From NCBI GenBank assembly GCA_018654745.1, contig JABILA010000085.1, positions 1 to 64,000 on the forward strand: a stretch of DNA of 64,000 nucleotides. Reading direction: 5' to 3'. Below, piece after piece: positions 35,317 to 44,019 of the stretch. Origin of the DNA: Alphaproteobacteria bacterium (GTDB lineage: Bacteria; Pseudomonadota; Alphaproteobacteria; UBA2966). Below the pieces are notes generated by a model. It was not told the DNA's origin and made no database searches. It worked only from the letters and a program-made list of their open reading frames with translations. A program made the translations under genes and the position numbers. Numbering within the stretch: position 1 is the stretch's first letter; each line of letters starts with the position of its first letter.

Positions 35317-37467
35317 GTGGCGGCAAATATCGCCCCCAACACCCTGAATACTGGCTGGTCCGGTCACCCCCTGGCCCGTGGCCTGGCGGTGGAACACGGA
35401 CGCCTGCTTGCAGTTATCGTTTTGATCCTGGTGGTTCTGGCACAATCCGTTATTTCACAATCCGGTTTTAACCGCGTCGGCCAAAGTCTGCAGGATTTTT
35501 ATCACCGGCTGGCACCGCGTGACGTCACCAGCCTGCCCGTGGTCATTGTCGATATTGACGAAGCGACCCTGAAAGCACAGGGACAGTGGCCCTGGCCCCG
35601 GACACGACTGGCCGAACTTATCGACAAAGTTGGAAGGCAGAAACCACTTGCTATCGGCCTTGATATCATCATGCCCGAACCTGATCGCCTGTCACCGGGA
35701 CGGTTCGCCAGGGAACAACCAGGCATACCCGCTGAACTCGGCAGGCAACTGGCCACTTTGCCGTCGAACGATAACTTGTTTGCACAAACGATAGCGCGCT
35801 GGCCCGTCGCCCTGGGTCGTGCGGCGTTGACGGTTAAACAACAGTCCGGTGATCTGGCCCCGGTGCCTCAAACGCCTGTGCAAATCAGTGACAGCCGACA
35901 GCTGGCATCCTTCCCACAATTTGCGGATCATCTGACAAATACGAGGGAAATCGAAAAGACAGCTTTCGGTTATGGGTACCTTAATTCTGTTCTCGACCCT
36001 GACGGCATCATGCGACGGGTACCGACGGTCATTAAAGTCAGCAAACAACTGGCCCCCACCATGGGGGTTGAGCTGATCAGGATCGCCCTGGGCGCAAACT
36101 GGATCGAGACGATGAAGACGGCCGACGGCGTTGACGGCGTGCGCATTGGTGACATTGTTTTGCCAACGGACCCGGATGGCTGGATTGATCTGCATTTTTC
36201 ACCGGCTGATCCCCGCAGACGCGTATCAGCCCAGAAGATATTTCAGGGGGCTATCGATAAAAGCCTATTGGAAAACAAACTGGTCATGATCGGGGTTACG
36301 GGATTGGGTGTGGCCGATGTCTATTCGACGCCCGTGACACCGCGTATGGACGGTGTCGAAATTCAGGCCCAGTTTATTGAAAACCTGCTCTATGGAACCC
36401 GTCTCGCCAAATCACCAGACAGCGGCGCCAGCGTGTTGATCGCATTGTTGATCGTGGCCAGCCTGATCATCGTGTTGGGTCCGCGTTTTGGGCCAGGTTT
36501 CATGACAGCAGCAACCGTTGCCATCGTCGCCTTGTCACTGGTCGTTGGCTTCGAATTTTTTCGTCTGGCCCAACAACTGGTTGATCCTGGGTTCCTGATC
36601 CTGGGTGTTGTGTTGAGTTATCTGGTGATGATGGTTGCCCGGATCATTGAAGATGATCAGGACCGTCGCCTGATGTCGTTTAATTTACTGGTTGAGCGCG
36701 AAGACAACGCACGCATGTCCGGCGAACTGAATGCGGCCCGGGAAATCCAGATGGGTATTCTGCCGGACCCTGAAAATATTGAAGGTTTGCCGGAAAACCT
36801 GGATCTACATGCGTTTCTGGAACCCGCCCGGGAAGTCGGTGGCGATCTTTATGACCTGTTCATGCTGGATGAACACCGGTTGTTTTTTGTCATAGGCGAT
36901 GTGTCTGGAAAAGGCGTGCCTGCCTCCCTGTTCATGGCTCTGAGCAAGGCCTTGTGCAAAAGTGCCGCCTTGCGCACAGATGCGTCGGTGGCAGAATTGA
37001 TGACAACAGCCAACAGGGAAATATCGCGTGAAAACCCGGCCTTCATGTTTGTGACGGCGGTTGCAGGCGTTATCGATTCGCGTACCGGAGAACTTGAATT
37101 TTGTAATGCTGGCCACGATTCACCCTGTGTCGTGGCCCCCGGCCTGGCGACAAAGTCACTGAACAGTGATGGTGGACCACCTTTGTGTGTGATCGATGAT
37201 TTTGACTACCCCCTGGACAAAGCCAGACTGGAGCCGGGCGAGACCCTGGTACTGACAACAGATGGTGTCAACGAAGCCATGACAGCAAGCCAGAAAATGT
37301 ATGGCACCGACCGCTTGACGGTTTGCCTGACCAGGAATTCGGATAATAATGCGCCCAAGAATGTCGTTGCGACCTTGTATGACGACGTCAAGACTTTCGT
37401 CGCCGGGGCCGAACCCAACGACGATATCACCGTCGTTGCGATCCGCTTTCGCGAACCGGTTATCTGA
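35317..37467 (+). CDS. CHASE2-domain membrane protein with SpoIIE-type PP2C phosphatase
   Basis: A 716-residue sensor phosphatase. A first membrane helix (about 29-47) is followed by an extracellular CHASE2 domain (about 50-350) with the DIDEATLKAQGQWPWPR motif. Three helices (about 366-436) anchor it, then a coiled linker, then a PPM/SpoIIE phosphatase domain (about 465-715). Metal residues are seen in GGDLYDLF (Asp510), IGDVSGKGVPAS (Asp528) and the final NDDITVV. Such enzymes dephosphorylate STAS proteins. The start is a GTG one base after the MBL stop. Its 3' end overlaps the convergent OmpA gene by eight bases. Confidence 0.92.
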   Translation: MAANIAPNTLNTGWSGHPLARGLAVEHGRLLAVIVLILVVLAQSVISQSGFNRVGQSLQDFYHRLAPRDVTSLPVVIVDIDEATLKAQGQWPWPRTRLAELIDKVGRQKPLAIGLDIIMPEPDRLSPGRFAREQPGIPAELGRQLATLPSNDNLFAQTIARWPVALGRAALTVKQQSGDLAPVPQTPVQISDSRQLASFPQFADHLTNTREIEKTAFGYGYLNSVLDPDGIMRRVPTVIKVSKQLAPTMGVELIRIALGANWIETMKTADGVDGVRIGDIVLPTDPDGWIDLHFSPADPRRRVSAQKIFQGAIDKSLLENKLVMIGVTGLGVADVYSTPVTPRMDGVEIQAQFIENLLYGTRLAKSPDSGASVLIALLIVASLIIVLGPRFGPGFMTAATVAIVALSLVVGFEFFRLAQQLVDPGFLILGVVLSYLVMMVARIIEDDQDRRLMSFNLLVEREDNARMSGELNAAREIQMGILPDPENIEGLPENLDLHAFLEPAREVGGDLYDLFMLDEHRLFFVIGDVSGKGVPASLFMALSKALCKSAALRTDASVAELMTTANREISRENPAFMFVTAVAGVIDSRTGELEFCNAGHDSPCVVAPGLATKSLNSDGGPPLCVIDDFDYPLDKARLEPGETLVLTTDGVNEAMTASQKMYGTDRLTVCLTRNSDNNAPKNVVATLYDDVKTFVAGAEPNDDITVVAIRFREPVI

Positions 37468-38083
37468 CGATAATCTCAACCCGCCGGTTCAGGGGTTCCG
37501 CAACACTATCCTTTGTCGGCACCAGCAATTCACGCTCGCCCCGTCCGGTCGTTAAAATACGTTTGGTCCCAAGGTCCCGTGTCTTCAGCATTTCTGCCAC
37601 TGCCCGCGCCCGTTTAAGCGCCAGGTCGTCATTTGTTTTCAGTCGGCCAACCGTATCCGTATGGCCGGTGACCTGAACTTCAGCCACCTGGCGGCTGGCA
37701 ACCTCAAGCAATACCATGCGCATGGCAGGCTTTGACTTGGCCAACAGATCGGTGCTGCCCTTGGCGAAATAAAGCGTAAAAGAAACCGGTTCAGGTGGCA
37801 CGGCTTGCAGCGCCTGGGCGAAGGTCTTGTCGACTTCTTCCTGGTTCAGGGTAACCGCCTGCGTTTGCTCAGGTCCCTCACCGACGCGAGCCGCGGCCAA
37901 AGCCTTGTTCAGGACAGTTTTATTCTCGCCATTACTGACGATAACTGTGCCGACCTTGCCCGTTGAATCCGGCAACAATACGATTAGTTCAGATGGTCCT
38001 TTGGGTGCTGCACAGGCTGTCACCAACGATAACAAAACCAGTGCAGCACTGGCACGTAAACCTGATTTCAAAATCATCTTCAT
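37460..38083 (-). CDS. OmpA-family lipoprotein
   Basis: A 207-residue lipoprotein. The signal peptide ends with the lipobox LVTAC, so Cys24 would be lipidated. A poorly conserved middle leads into an OmpA C-terminal peptidoglycan-binding domain (about 98-207) with the expected VTGHTDTVG, RARAVAEML and NRRVEIIVR. It should anchor the envelope to peptidoglycan. The ATG overlaps the FecR stop (ATGA), so the two are co-translated; the gene converges on and overlaps the CHASE2 phosphatase gene end. This FecR-OmpA pair next to a CHASE2 phosphatase suggests envelope sensing, which is inference. Confidence 0.9.
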   Translation of the reverse strand: MKMILKSGLRASAALVLLSLVTACAAPKGPSELIVLLPDSTGKVGTVIVSNGENKTVLNKALAAARVGEGPEQTQAVTLNQEEVDKTFAQALQAVPPEPVSFTLYFAKGSTDLLAKSKPAMRMVLLEVASRQVAEVQVTGHTDTVGRLKTNDDLALKRARAVAEMLKTRDLGTKRILTTGRGERELLVPTKDSVAEPLNRRVEIIVR

Positions 38084-38541
38084 TGGCCTGCCCCCGCATC
38101 ATCAACCTTGACCAGGAAGCGTGTTCCCCTGACACCGAGGATTGATGCCGGTGTCATGACCTTCATGGCATCGGGTGAGCGTTTGGCGATTTGCCCGGAG
38201 ATAACAGATAGCGTGCCGCGTTTGACACGGGTGTTGAATTCACCGTCATGGGTCGTAGAGTTAAACCTGAAACGACTGAGTTCGATCCGGCTGTTGGGAC
38301 CCGAGGACATCCGTGTGCTGTCAATGAAAGTCATGCCAAGCTGACCATCCGCGCCAGTGACAATCGTGTCTGCCTGCTCAAGCGCATCACCTGCTTCGGC
38401 CGTCAAGGTTTTTCCAGCCCGCTCGATCTCAACCTTGCCTTTGAGCGTTTTGATCTGGCCGATATCCGCCAGAGCCAGCGGCGCAGAGATCAGAAATGTT
38501 CCAATCAAAGCAGTAATCATTAAGCTTGTGCGCATAAACAT
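38080..38541 (-). CDS. FecR-domain periplasmic protein
   Basis: A 153-residue exported protein when started at the ATG at 38541, which has GGAAGG seven bases upstream; longer starts lack such a site. A signal peptide (to about LALA-DI) is followed by a FecR domain in which the core GQIKTLKGKVEIERAGKT, GDALEQADTIVTG and TPASILGVRGTRFLV stretches are present. This free-standing form, without an N-terminal anti-sigma part, is often paired with OmpA-type or CHASE2 proteins and is thought to sense or assemble in the periplasm. It is the first gene of the pair with the OmpA lipoprotein. Confidence 0.9.
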   Translation of the reverse strand: MFMRTSLMITALIGTFLISAPLALADIGQIKTLKGKVEIERAGKTLTAEAGDALEQADTIVTGADGQLGMTFIDSTRMSSGPNSRIELSRFRFNSTTHDGEFNTRVKRGTLSVISGQIAKRSPDAMKVMTPASILGVRGTRFLVKVDDAGAGQ

Positions 38542-38675
38542 GAACCAACCTTCCGATATTTCCGAAAATATTAGAGCGTTTGCGGTCGAAATGAAACGCT
38601 GTGATTTCCTTATCTCCAGTTGAATACCAGAGTCCCGAAATTCACATCCGGCCAAACTGTTCTACCTGATGTGTA

Positions 38676-39146
38676 TTGCCATTGGCAAAAGACAATGGTG
38701 ATAATGCAAATACCTTACGGGTCAACGTAAACAAGGGTAGCCGCTTGAAAAGACAATTGCCTTATGGACCGCTGTTAACCCACGAAGCTGTAGAATTCGT
38801 GGAACAGATTGGCCACGCCTACAGTCTGGGGCCAACCATACGGCACAAACTTACCTTGATCGTTGAAGAGCTGGTCACCAACAGTGTGAATTACGGTAAG
38901 ATGGCCGCTGATGGCCATGTTGAGCTGGATGTCGAGGTCAAGGACGATGCAGCCTGTCTGCGCTACTGCGATACCGGCATCGCCTTTGATCCTGTCAGCA
39001 ACGCTCCCGACGACGACCGGCAGCTGGCGGCAAGGGAGCGACGTGTTGGCGGACTGGGCTGGCCGCTGATCAAGGACCTGTCGACGGATCTTGAATATCA
39101 ACGCCTTGATGGTCAAAACCAGATAACCCTGAAGTTATTGTTGTAG
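38676..39146 (+). CDS. RsbW-like anti-sigma/serine kinase (HATPase_c_2)
   Basis: A 130-156 residue protein with a GHKL ATPase domain of the RsbW/SpoIIAB kind. The N box is VEELVTNSVNYG, the G1 region is YCDTGIAFDP and the G2 region is GGLGWPLI. Such proteins phosphorylate a STAS partner on serine and hold a sigma factor or other target. The frame opens at a TTG (38676), but a second TTG at 38745 with AAGGGT nearby fits the domain start better, so the 5' end is uncertain. It is divergent from the FecR gene. With the STAS and PP2C genes upstream it completes a partner-switch set. Confidence 0.85.
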   Translation: MPLAKDNGDNANTLRVNVNKGSRLKRQLPYGPLLTHEAVEFVEQIGHAYSLGPTIRHKLTLIVEELVTNSVNYGKMAADGHVELDVEVKDDAACLRYCDTGIAFDPVSNAPDDDRQLAARERRVGGLGWPLIKDLSTDLEYQRLDGQNQITLKLLL

Positions 39147-39267
39147 TTCACCACCCTGACGATTGAAATCTGCTGCGTAGCCACTTTCCTTGGCTTCCTA
39201 TCCGGTTTAGTTTTTCTACAGAATATCCCTCCACACACTCCCCTTCCAGACGAGAGAAACCGTTCCC

Positions 39268-40248
39268 ATGAAAGCGATCCTGATCAATAAAGACGACAAT
39301 GGTTACAGCGCCGCCCTGAGTGACGTTGACGAGAACGACTTGCCGGAAGGTGACGTTACCGTGCAGGTGGATTATTCCACGCTGAACTACAAGGACAGTC
39401 TTGCCATTACCGGATCGTCGCCAGTTGTGCGCAACTTTCCCATGGTTCCGGGCATCGATCTGTCCGGCACAGTCACTGACAGCAGCAATGCTGGCTACAG
39501 TGTCGGTGACAAGGTCGTTCTGAATGGTTGGGGTGTTGGTGAAGTACATTGGGGCGGTTTGGCCCAGAAAGCCCGACTGAACGGTGACTGGCTGGTGCCA
39601 TTGCCTGATACATTCACACCAAAACAAGCCATGGGCATCGGCACAGCAGGTTATACCGCCATGCTTTGCGTCATGGCCCTGGAAGACCATGGTGTGACGC
39701 CGGACAAGGGCGAAATCCTGGTCACGGGCGCTGCCGGTGGTGTTGGCAGTGTGGCAATTTCGCTGCTGGCGAAACTTGGCTATACCGTTGTTGCCTCCAC
39801 CGGACGCGCCTCGGAAGCCGACTATCTGAAAGGCCTTGGTGCCAGTGACCTGATCGACCGCAATGATCTTTCCGAAGCCGGTCGTCCCATGGCAAAGGAA
39901 CGCTGGGCCGGTGCTGTCGATGCGGTTGGCAGCCACACCCTGGCCAACATTTGCGCAAGTCTGAAATATGGCGGCACAGTCGCTGCATGTGGTCTGGCCC
40001 AGGGCTTTGACCTGCCTGCTACGGTCATGCCGTTTATTCTGCGTGGTGTCACCCTGGCCGGTGTCGACAGTGTCAATTGCCCCAGACCACGCCGGATTGA
40101 GGCCTGGAACCGGCTGGCCAAAGACCTCGATATCAGCCACATCGAAACAATGATGACCGAGATCAATCTGGGGGACGCCATTGCCGTCGCCAGTGATCAA
40201 ATGGCGGGTAAAACCCGCGGTCGTGTCGTGGTCAATGTGAACGCCTGA
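39268..40248 (+). CDS. Acrylyl-CoA reductase (AcuI/YhdH) type MDR oxidoreductase
   Basis: A 326-residue zinc-independent medium-chain dehydrogenase/reductase. The YhdH/AcuI signature is visible in [15 protein letters not shown] near the start and [10 protein letters not shown] further on. NADPH binds at the [18 protein letters not shown] Rossmann motif (about residues 154-171), and [16 protein letters not shown] precedes it. Family members reduce acrylyl-CoA to propionyl-CoA, a step in DMSP and 3-hydroxypropionate metabolism, which would suit a marine bacterium. No other DMSP gene is nearby, so the substrate is a family-based inference. It converges on the AtuA-type operon with a hairpin between the ends. 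Confidence 0.9.
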   Translation: MKAILINKDDNGYSAALSDVDENDLPEGDVTVQVDYSTLNYKDSLAITGSSPVVRNFPMVPGIDLSGTVTDSSNAGYSVGDKVVLNGWGVGEVHWGGLAQKARLNGDWLVPLPDTFTPKQAMGIGTAGYTAMLCVMALEDHGVTPDKGEILVTGAAGGVGSVAISLLAKLGYTVVASTGRASEADYLKGLGASDLIDRNDLSEAGRPMAKERWAGAVDAVGSHTLANICASLKYGGTVAACGLAQGFDLPATVMPFILRGVTLAGVDSVNCPRPRRIEAWNRLAKDLDISHIETMMTEINLGDAIAVASDQMAGKTRGRVVVNVNA

Positions 40249-40257
40249 TATATAAAT

Positions 40258-40291
40258 AATCCCTCTGAAGGCACAGGCTTTCGGAGGGATT
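40258..40291. terminator. Hairpin between convergent acuI-like and AtuA-operon ends
   Basis: The arms aatccctctgaag (40258-40270) and ctttcggagggatt (40278-40291) pair with one wobble/mismatch around a short loop. On the minus strand the stem is followed by an AT-rich ttatttatatat, which suits termination of the operon ending at 40290. No T run follows on the plus strand. It probably ends the minus-strand message and may also stop the plus-strand one. Confidence 0.6.
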
Positions 40292-40649
40292 ACAAATAGG
40301 GTGATCCATCCGGCAGACATTCTGTCGGCACCCGGACCTTGATTTCCCCCAGCAGAAGAAATGACAGGGTTTTGCCGTGGCCATCGATACTGAGGCTGCC
40401 GTTAACACCGCCTTCAAGGGCATCGTCGATGACAAAATTCAGGGCGCGCAGGTTCGGCAATTCATAACGGTTGCAAGCAGTGGCCCCCTTGTGGCGAAAG
40501 ACATCCAGCACACGATCTGCGGTCACCTGATCCAGAAGATAATTCCACGCCTCAAGGCGATAGACGACAACACTGATATTAGACCGATTGCCCTTGTCCC
40601 CGGCGCGACCGTGGGCGATGGCATGAAGGGGAACTTCCAGGGTCGTCAT
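40290..40649 (-). CDS. AtuA-associated C-terminal-domain protein
   Basis: A 119-residue protein corresponding to the C-terminal ferredoxin-fold-like domain that in many bacteria is fused to AtuA-type proteins (the AHGRAGDKGNRSNISVVVYR opening is typical: the HGRAGDKG motif is conserved). Here it is a separate gene whose ATG overlaps the AtuA stop by four bases (ATGA). Together they would form one functional unit of unknown biochemistry. It is the last gene of the minus-strand operon starting at 48641, and a hairpin follows directly. Confidence 0.85.
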   Translation of the reverse strand: MTTLEVPLHAIAHGRAGDKGNRSNISVVVYRLEAWNYLLDQVTADRVLDVFRHKGATACNRYELPNLRALNFVIDDALEGGVNGSLSIDGHGKTLSFLLLGEIKVRVPTECLPDGSPYL

Positions 40650-42046
40650 GCGAAAACCTCCTGTGCACGCACATGAGGCAAGACTTCATCCCGGTCGATC
40701 AGAATGGAGGCTGTGCTGACATGTTCAGTGACATACTGGCGCACGCCACCACCTGCGGCCGGGCCGGAACAGTAAAGGCTGAGCACTTCATCGGAGACTT
40801 GTTGCGCGGTTTTCTTCTCAGCCGAGCGCACAGCCGCCCGCACCCGGTATTCGCCGCTCAAAGGCGATTTCGCCTGCGACAAATTCACGTGAGACAATTT
40901 CGCCTGGGCCCGCTTGCTGCCTATGTCATTGTCATGCACAGCACCCGCACCAAAAATATCAACCCGCACAGGTTCCTGAACCCCCAGAATTTGACAACGA
41001 CGGCGAATGACGGATGCCGCCAGTTCGGCCCGTGCCAGGGCATTGGGCCCGGCATAGGTAATTTCACCTTCGCCCAACCAGCCGCCGTCAATGGAAATCG
41101 TTGCCTTCAGGGTCGCCGGCGGTGGGGCACCCTTTGCCCCTGTAACCCGGACCCTGTCGGGCGCAATTTCTTCAACAGAAATATCGCTTAAATCCAGAAT
41201 AACATCCGGCGTCAGATAACTTGCCGGATCGTGAATTTCATACAAGGCTTGCTCAATGACGGTGGCCCGGGAAACCAGGCCGCCGGTATGGGCGGCTTTG
41301 GTGATAATCATGTCGCCGGCCTCGTTCACTTCGGCGATGGGAAAGCCAACCTCGGCCAGGTCCGGCACATCCTTGAAACCGGGATCGGCAAAATAGGCCC
41401 CTGTTACCTGGCCGCCACATTCGAGCAAATGCCCGGCCATTGTGCCTTGCGCCAGGCGATCCCAATCGTCTGCCGCCCAACCGAATTCATGGATCAGTGG
41501 ACCCAGCACCAGGGCCGCATCCGTCGTGCGTCCCACCAGAACCACATCCACGCCCAGGGCCAGGGCATCGGCGATGGGCCTGGCACCCAGATAGGCATTC
41601 GCAGCAACGATTTCCCGATCAGCCAGGCCTATGCCCTCAATTGTTGGTAAATCCCGGATCGTCTCCACGCTATGCACGGCCAACAAGTTATCGCCAGTGA
41701 CGACGGCCACGCGCAAATCCGCCAACCCTGCTTCTGCTGCCAGTTCCAGAACACGACGGGCAGCGCCCAGGGGATTGGCCGCACCCATGTTGGAGACAAT
41801 GCGAACGCCGTTGGCTTTGGCTTGTCCCAGGATAGGTTCTATATAGTGATCCAGATAAGGCGAATAACCAGCCTCTGGATTATTGCGCCGCAAGCGCTGG
41901 GCAATGGCCAGAGTGCGTTCGGCCAGCACTTCATAAATCAGATAACGCGAACCATCGCAGGCTGCCAGTGTATCGACAACCGGCCCGGCGGCATCAAAGC
42001 GATCCCCGGAAAATCCAGCCCCACAACCGATATAGACCTTTGGCAT
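40646..42046 (-). CDS. AtuA-family protein (acyclic terpene utilisation family)
   Basis: A 466-residue protein of the AtuA/DUF1446 family. The start KVYIGCGAGFSGDR, the YEVLAERTLA stretch, NMGAANPLGAA and LVGRTTDAALVLGP are family hallmarks. AtuA is required for citronellol/geraniol catabolism in Pseudomonas, but most relatives lie beside unrelated acyl-CoA genes and their reaction is not established. The gene's ATG overlaps the dipeptidase stop by one base (TAATG), and its C-terminal domain partner is the next gene. This combination with a dipeptidase and an oligopeptide-type ABC transporter indicates a catabolic operon whose substrate is not evident. Confidence 0.88.
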   Translation of the reverse strand: MPKVYIGCGAGFSGDRFDAAGPVVDTLAACDGSRYLIYEVLAERTLAIAQRLRRNNPEAGYSPYLDHYIEPILGQAKANGVRIVSNMGAANPLGAARRVLELAAEAGLADLRVAVVTGDNLLAVHSVETIRDLPTIEGIGLADREIVAANAYLGARPIADALALGVDVVLVGRTTDAALVLGPLIHEFGWAADDWDRLAQGTMAGHLLECGGQVTGAYFADPGFKDVPDLAEVGFPIAEVNEAGDMIITKAAHTGGLVSRATVIEQALYEIHDPASYLTPDVILDLSDISVEEIAPDRVRVTGAKGAPPPATLKATISIDGGWLGEGEITYAGPNALARAELAASVIRRRCQILGVQEPVRVDIFGAGAVHDNDIGSKRAQAKLSHVNLSQAKSPLSGEYRVRAAVRSAEKKTAQQVSDEVLSLYCSGPAAGGGVRQYVTEHVSTASILIDRDEVLPHVRAQEVFA

Positions 42047-43008
42047 TATTTCCAGACGCGTTCGGCCACGGACAGAAAGTTACCGCCCAGAATACCGATG
42101 ACGTCTTCTTCGTTTAAACCTCGTTCCAGCAGTAGTTCTGCTGCGCGCGGCAACGCATCCAGGCCCATGCAGCCAATGTCTCCGACATAGCCTTCACTAG
42201 TTGGCCAGTAGGCCGGGTTTCTGGACGTCAGGCCGGCAATCTCGTCTTCACCCTCAAAATAATCCAGGCCCATGCCAACATGTTCTGCCCCCACCAGTTC
42301 GACCGTATAGATCACATGGTCAACAAAGGCTTCGACGTCAGTCGTGCCGCCCAGAAACAGTTCAACGCCGTTAATGCCAACCACCCCACCCGTCGCGGCA
42401 CAGGCCTTGATCTGTTCATCGCGAATGTTACGGCCCTGATCGACCAGAGCACGCGGATTGGAATGCGAAAAAACCACCGGGTCTTTTGATATTTCCATGG
42501 CTTCCATGGTTGTCCGGTAGGCGCTGTGGGAACAATCGACCACCATGCCCACGCGGTTCATTTCTTCGACAACATCTCGGCCAAAAGTGGTCAGGCCGAT
42601 ATCTGTATCATGGCATCCGCCCCCGGCACTGTTGTTCAGGTTATAGGCAAACAACATGTGCTTGACGCCGAGATTGTAATACATCGACACCATATCAAGG
42701 CTGTCATTCAGAGAAGTCATACCTTCAATATCAAAGGTTACCGCCAGCTTGCCTGCGGCCTTGGCCTCGGCAATATCTTCAACGGTTTTGACGATGACAT
42801 ATCTGTCTGTCATGCCGGATAGTTGACGATGAAAAGATGCCAGGGTTTTGACAGTGTTGTCCCATGGTTGCACGTCATAACCGGCATTGATCGAAAGATA
42901 GTTCACACCTGCCTTGCGCCATCCCTCAAGCTGTTCAAGGTTGGCATCGGGGCGAGATTCAAATCCGGCATGGTCGTCCCAGACCAAAGCATTTTCATAA
43001 AGTTCCAT
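42046..43008 (-). CDS. M19 membrane-type dipeptidase
   Basis: A 320-residue metal-dependent dipeptidase of family M19 (renal dipeptidase fold). Zinc-binding elements are recognisable: the first metal pair in VWDDHAGF (an HxD-like site, here DDHAG), Glu in TFDIEGM, His in CSHSAYRT and His in FSHSNPRAL, then the GLDYFEG element. There is no signal peptide, so it should be cytosolic or act on imported peptides. It lies 25 bases after the ATPase genes in the same operon, so peptide import followed by hydrolysis is the natural reading. GGAAAC precedes the ATG. Confidence 0.9.
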   Translation of the reverse strand: MELYENALVWDDHAGFESRPDANLEQLEGWRKAGVNYLSINAGYDVQPWDNTVKTLASFHRQLSGMTDRYVIVKTVEDIAEAKAAGKLAVTFDIEGMTSLNDSLDMVSMYYNLGVKHMLFAYNLNNSAGGGCHDTDIGLTTFGRDVVEEMNRVGMVVDCSHSAYRTTMEAMEISKDPVVFSHSNPRALVDQGRNIRDEQIKACAATGGVVGINGVELFLGGTTDVEAFVDHVIYTVELVGAEHVGMGLDYFEGEDEIAGLTSRNPAYWPTSEGYVGDIGCMGLDALPRAAELLLERGLNEEDVIGILGGNFLSVAERVWK

Positions 43009-43032
43009 ACCGGTTTCCTTACGCGTTAGATA

Positions 43033-44019
43033 TCAAAGATCGGGATCGTGACAGGCCGTCAGGTGCAGGGCATCCGGCCCGGCAATCGCGAGCACAGGTT
43101 TCTGTTCATGGCACAGGGGCTGAACCTTGGGGCAGCGCCCGGCAAAGGGACAGCCCGGCGGTGGGTCGATAGGTGTTGGTGGATCACCTTCCAGCACGAT
43201 GCGGGTTTTACGTTGATCCGGATGGATCGACGGCAAGGCCGCCAGTAAAGACCGCGTGTAGGGATGTTGCGGACTGTCGAAGACATTCCGGGTCGGGCCT
43301 GTCTCGACGATGTTTCCCAGATACATAACGGCGATGCGGTCACTCATGTAACGGACAACACCCAGATCGTGGGAAATAAACAGATAGGTCAGGCCCAGTT
43401 CAGCCTTCAATTCCTTCAACAGGTTCAGTGTTTGCGCCTGAACCGAAACATCCAGCGCCGATGTGGGTTCGTCGAGGATAATCAGGTCCGGGTGTAGCAC
43501 CAGGGCGCGTGCAAGGGCGATACGTTGACGCTGACCCCCGGAAAATTCGTGGGGAAACCGATAGAGATGCTCAACGCCCAGGCCGACGCGCTGAAGCATG
43601 GCGAGGGTCAAGCGATCAACTTCGGCCCCGCTGGCGATGCCGTTCAGGATCAGACCTTCGCCGACCAGATCACGAACCATCTTGCGGGGATGCAGGGACG
43701 AATAGGGATCCTGAAAAATCAGCTGGATTTTTTTCGCCAACCCCTCAACATCATCCCTGTCCTTGCCCGCAAGTTCCAGGCCATCGAAGTTAATGCTGCC
43801 GCCGCTGGTCGGTGCCAGCCCGACAACGGCGCGGCCCAGGGTGGTTTTGCCACAACCGGATTCACCGACCAGGCCCAGAACCTCACCGCGCTTGACGTTG
43901 ATGCTGACACCACTGACGGCATGAACCGTGGCATGGGTGCGCATCAGCAAGCCACTGCGCAAGGGAAACTTGACGTGCAGGTCGCGGATATCCAGCAATG
44001 TCTCGGCCTGTTCTGACAT
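43033..44019 (-). CDS. Oligopeptide-type ABC transporter ATPase (DppF-like)
   Basis: A 328-residue ABC ATPase. Walker A GESGCGKTT, the signature FSGGQRQR, Walker B LIILDEPTSAL and the C-terminal Cys-rich CPFAGRCPKVQPLC extension are all present; the last is diagnostic of the oligopeptide/dipeptide subfamily. I use the ATG at 44019, which overlaps the upstream stop as TGATG, in preference to a GTG one codon earlier. It pairs with the DppD-like ATPase to energise the two permeases. Confidence 0.94.
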   Translation of the reverse strand: MSEQAETLLDIRDLHVKFPLRSGLLMRTHATVHAVSGVSINVKRGEVLGLVGESGCGKTTLGRAVVGLAPTSGGSINFDGLELAGKDRDDVEGLAKKIQLIFQDPYSSLHPRKMVRDLVGEGLILNGIASGAEVDRLTLAMLQRVGLGVEHLYRFPHEFSGGQRQRIALARALVLHPDLIILDEPTSALDVSVQAQTLNLLKELKAELGLTYLFISHDLGVVRYMSDRIAVMYLGNIVETGPTRNVFDSPQHPYTRSLLAALPSIHPDQRKTRIVLEGDPPTPIDPPPGCPFAGRCPKVQPLCHEQKPVLAIAGPDALHLTACHDPDL

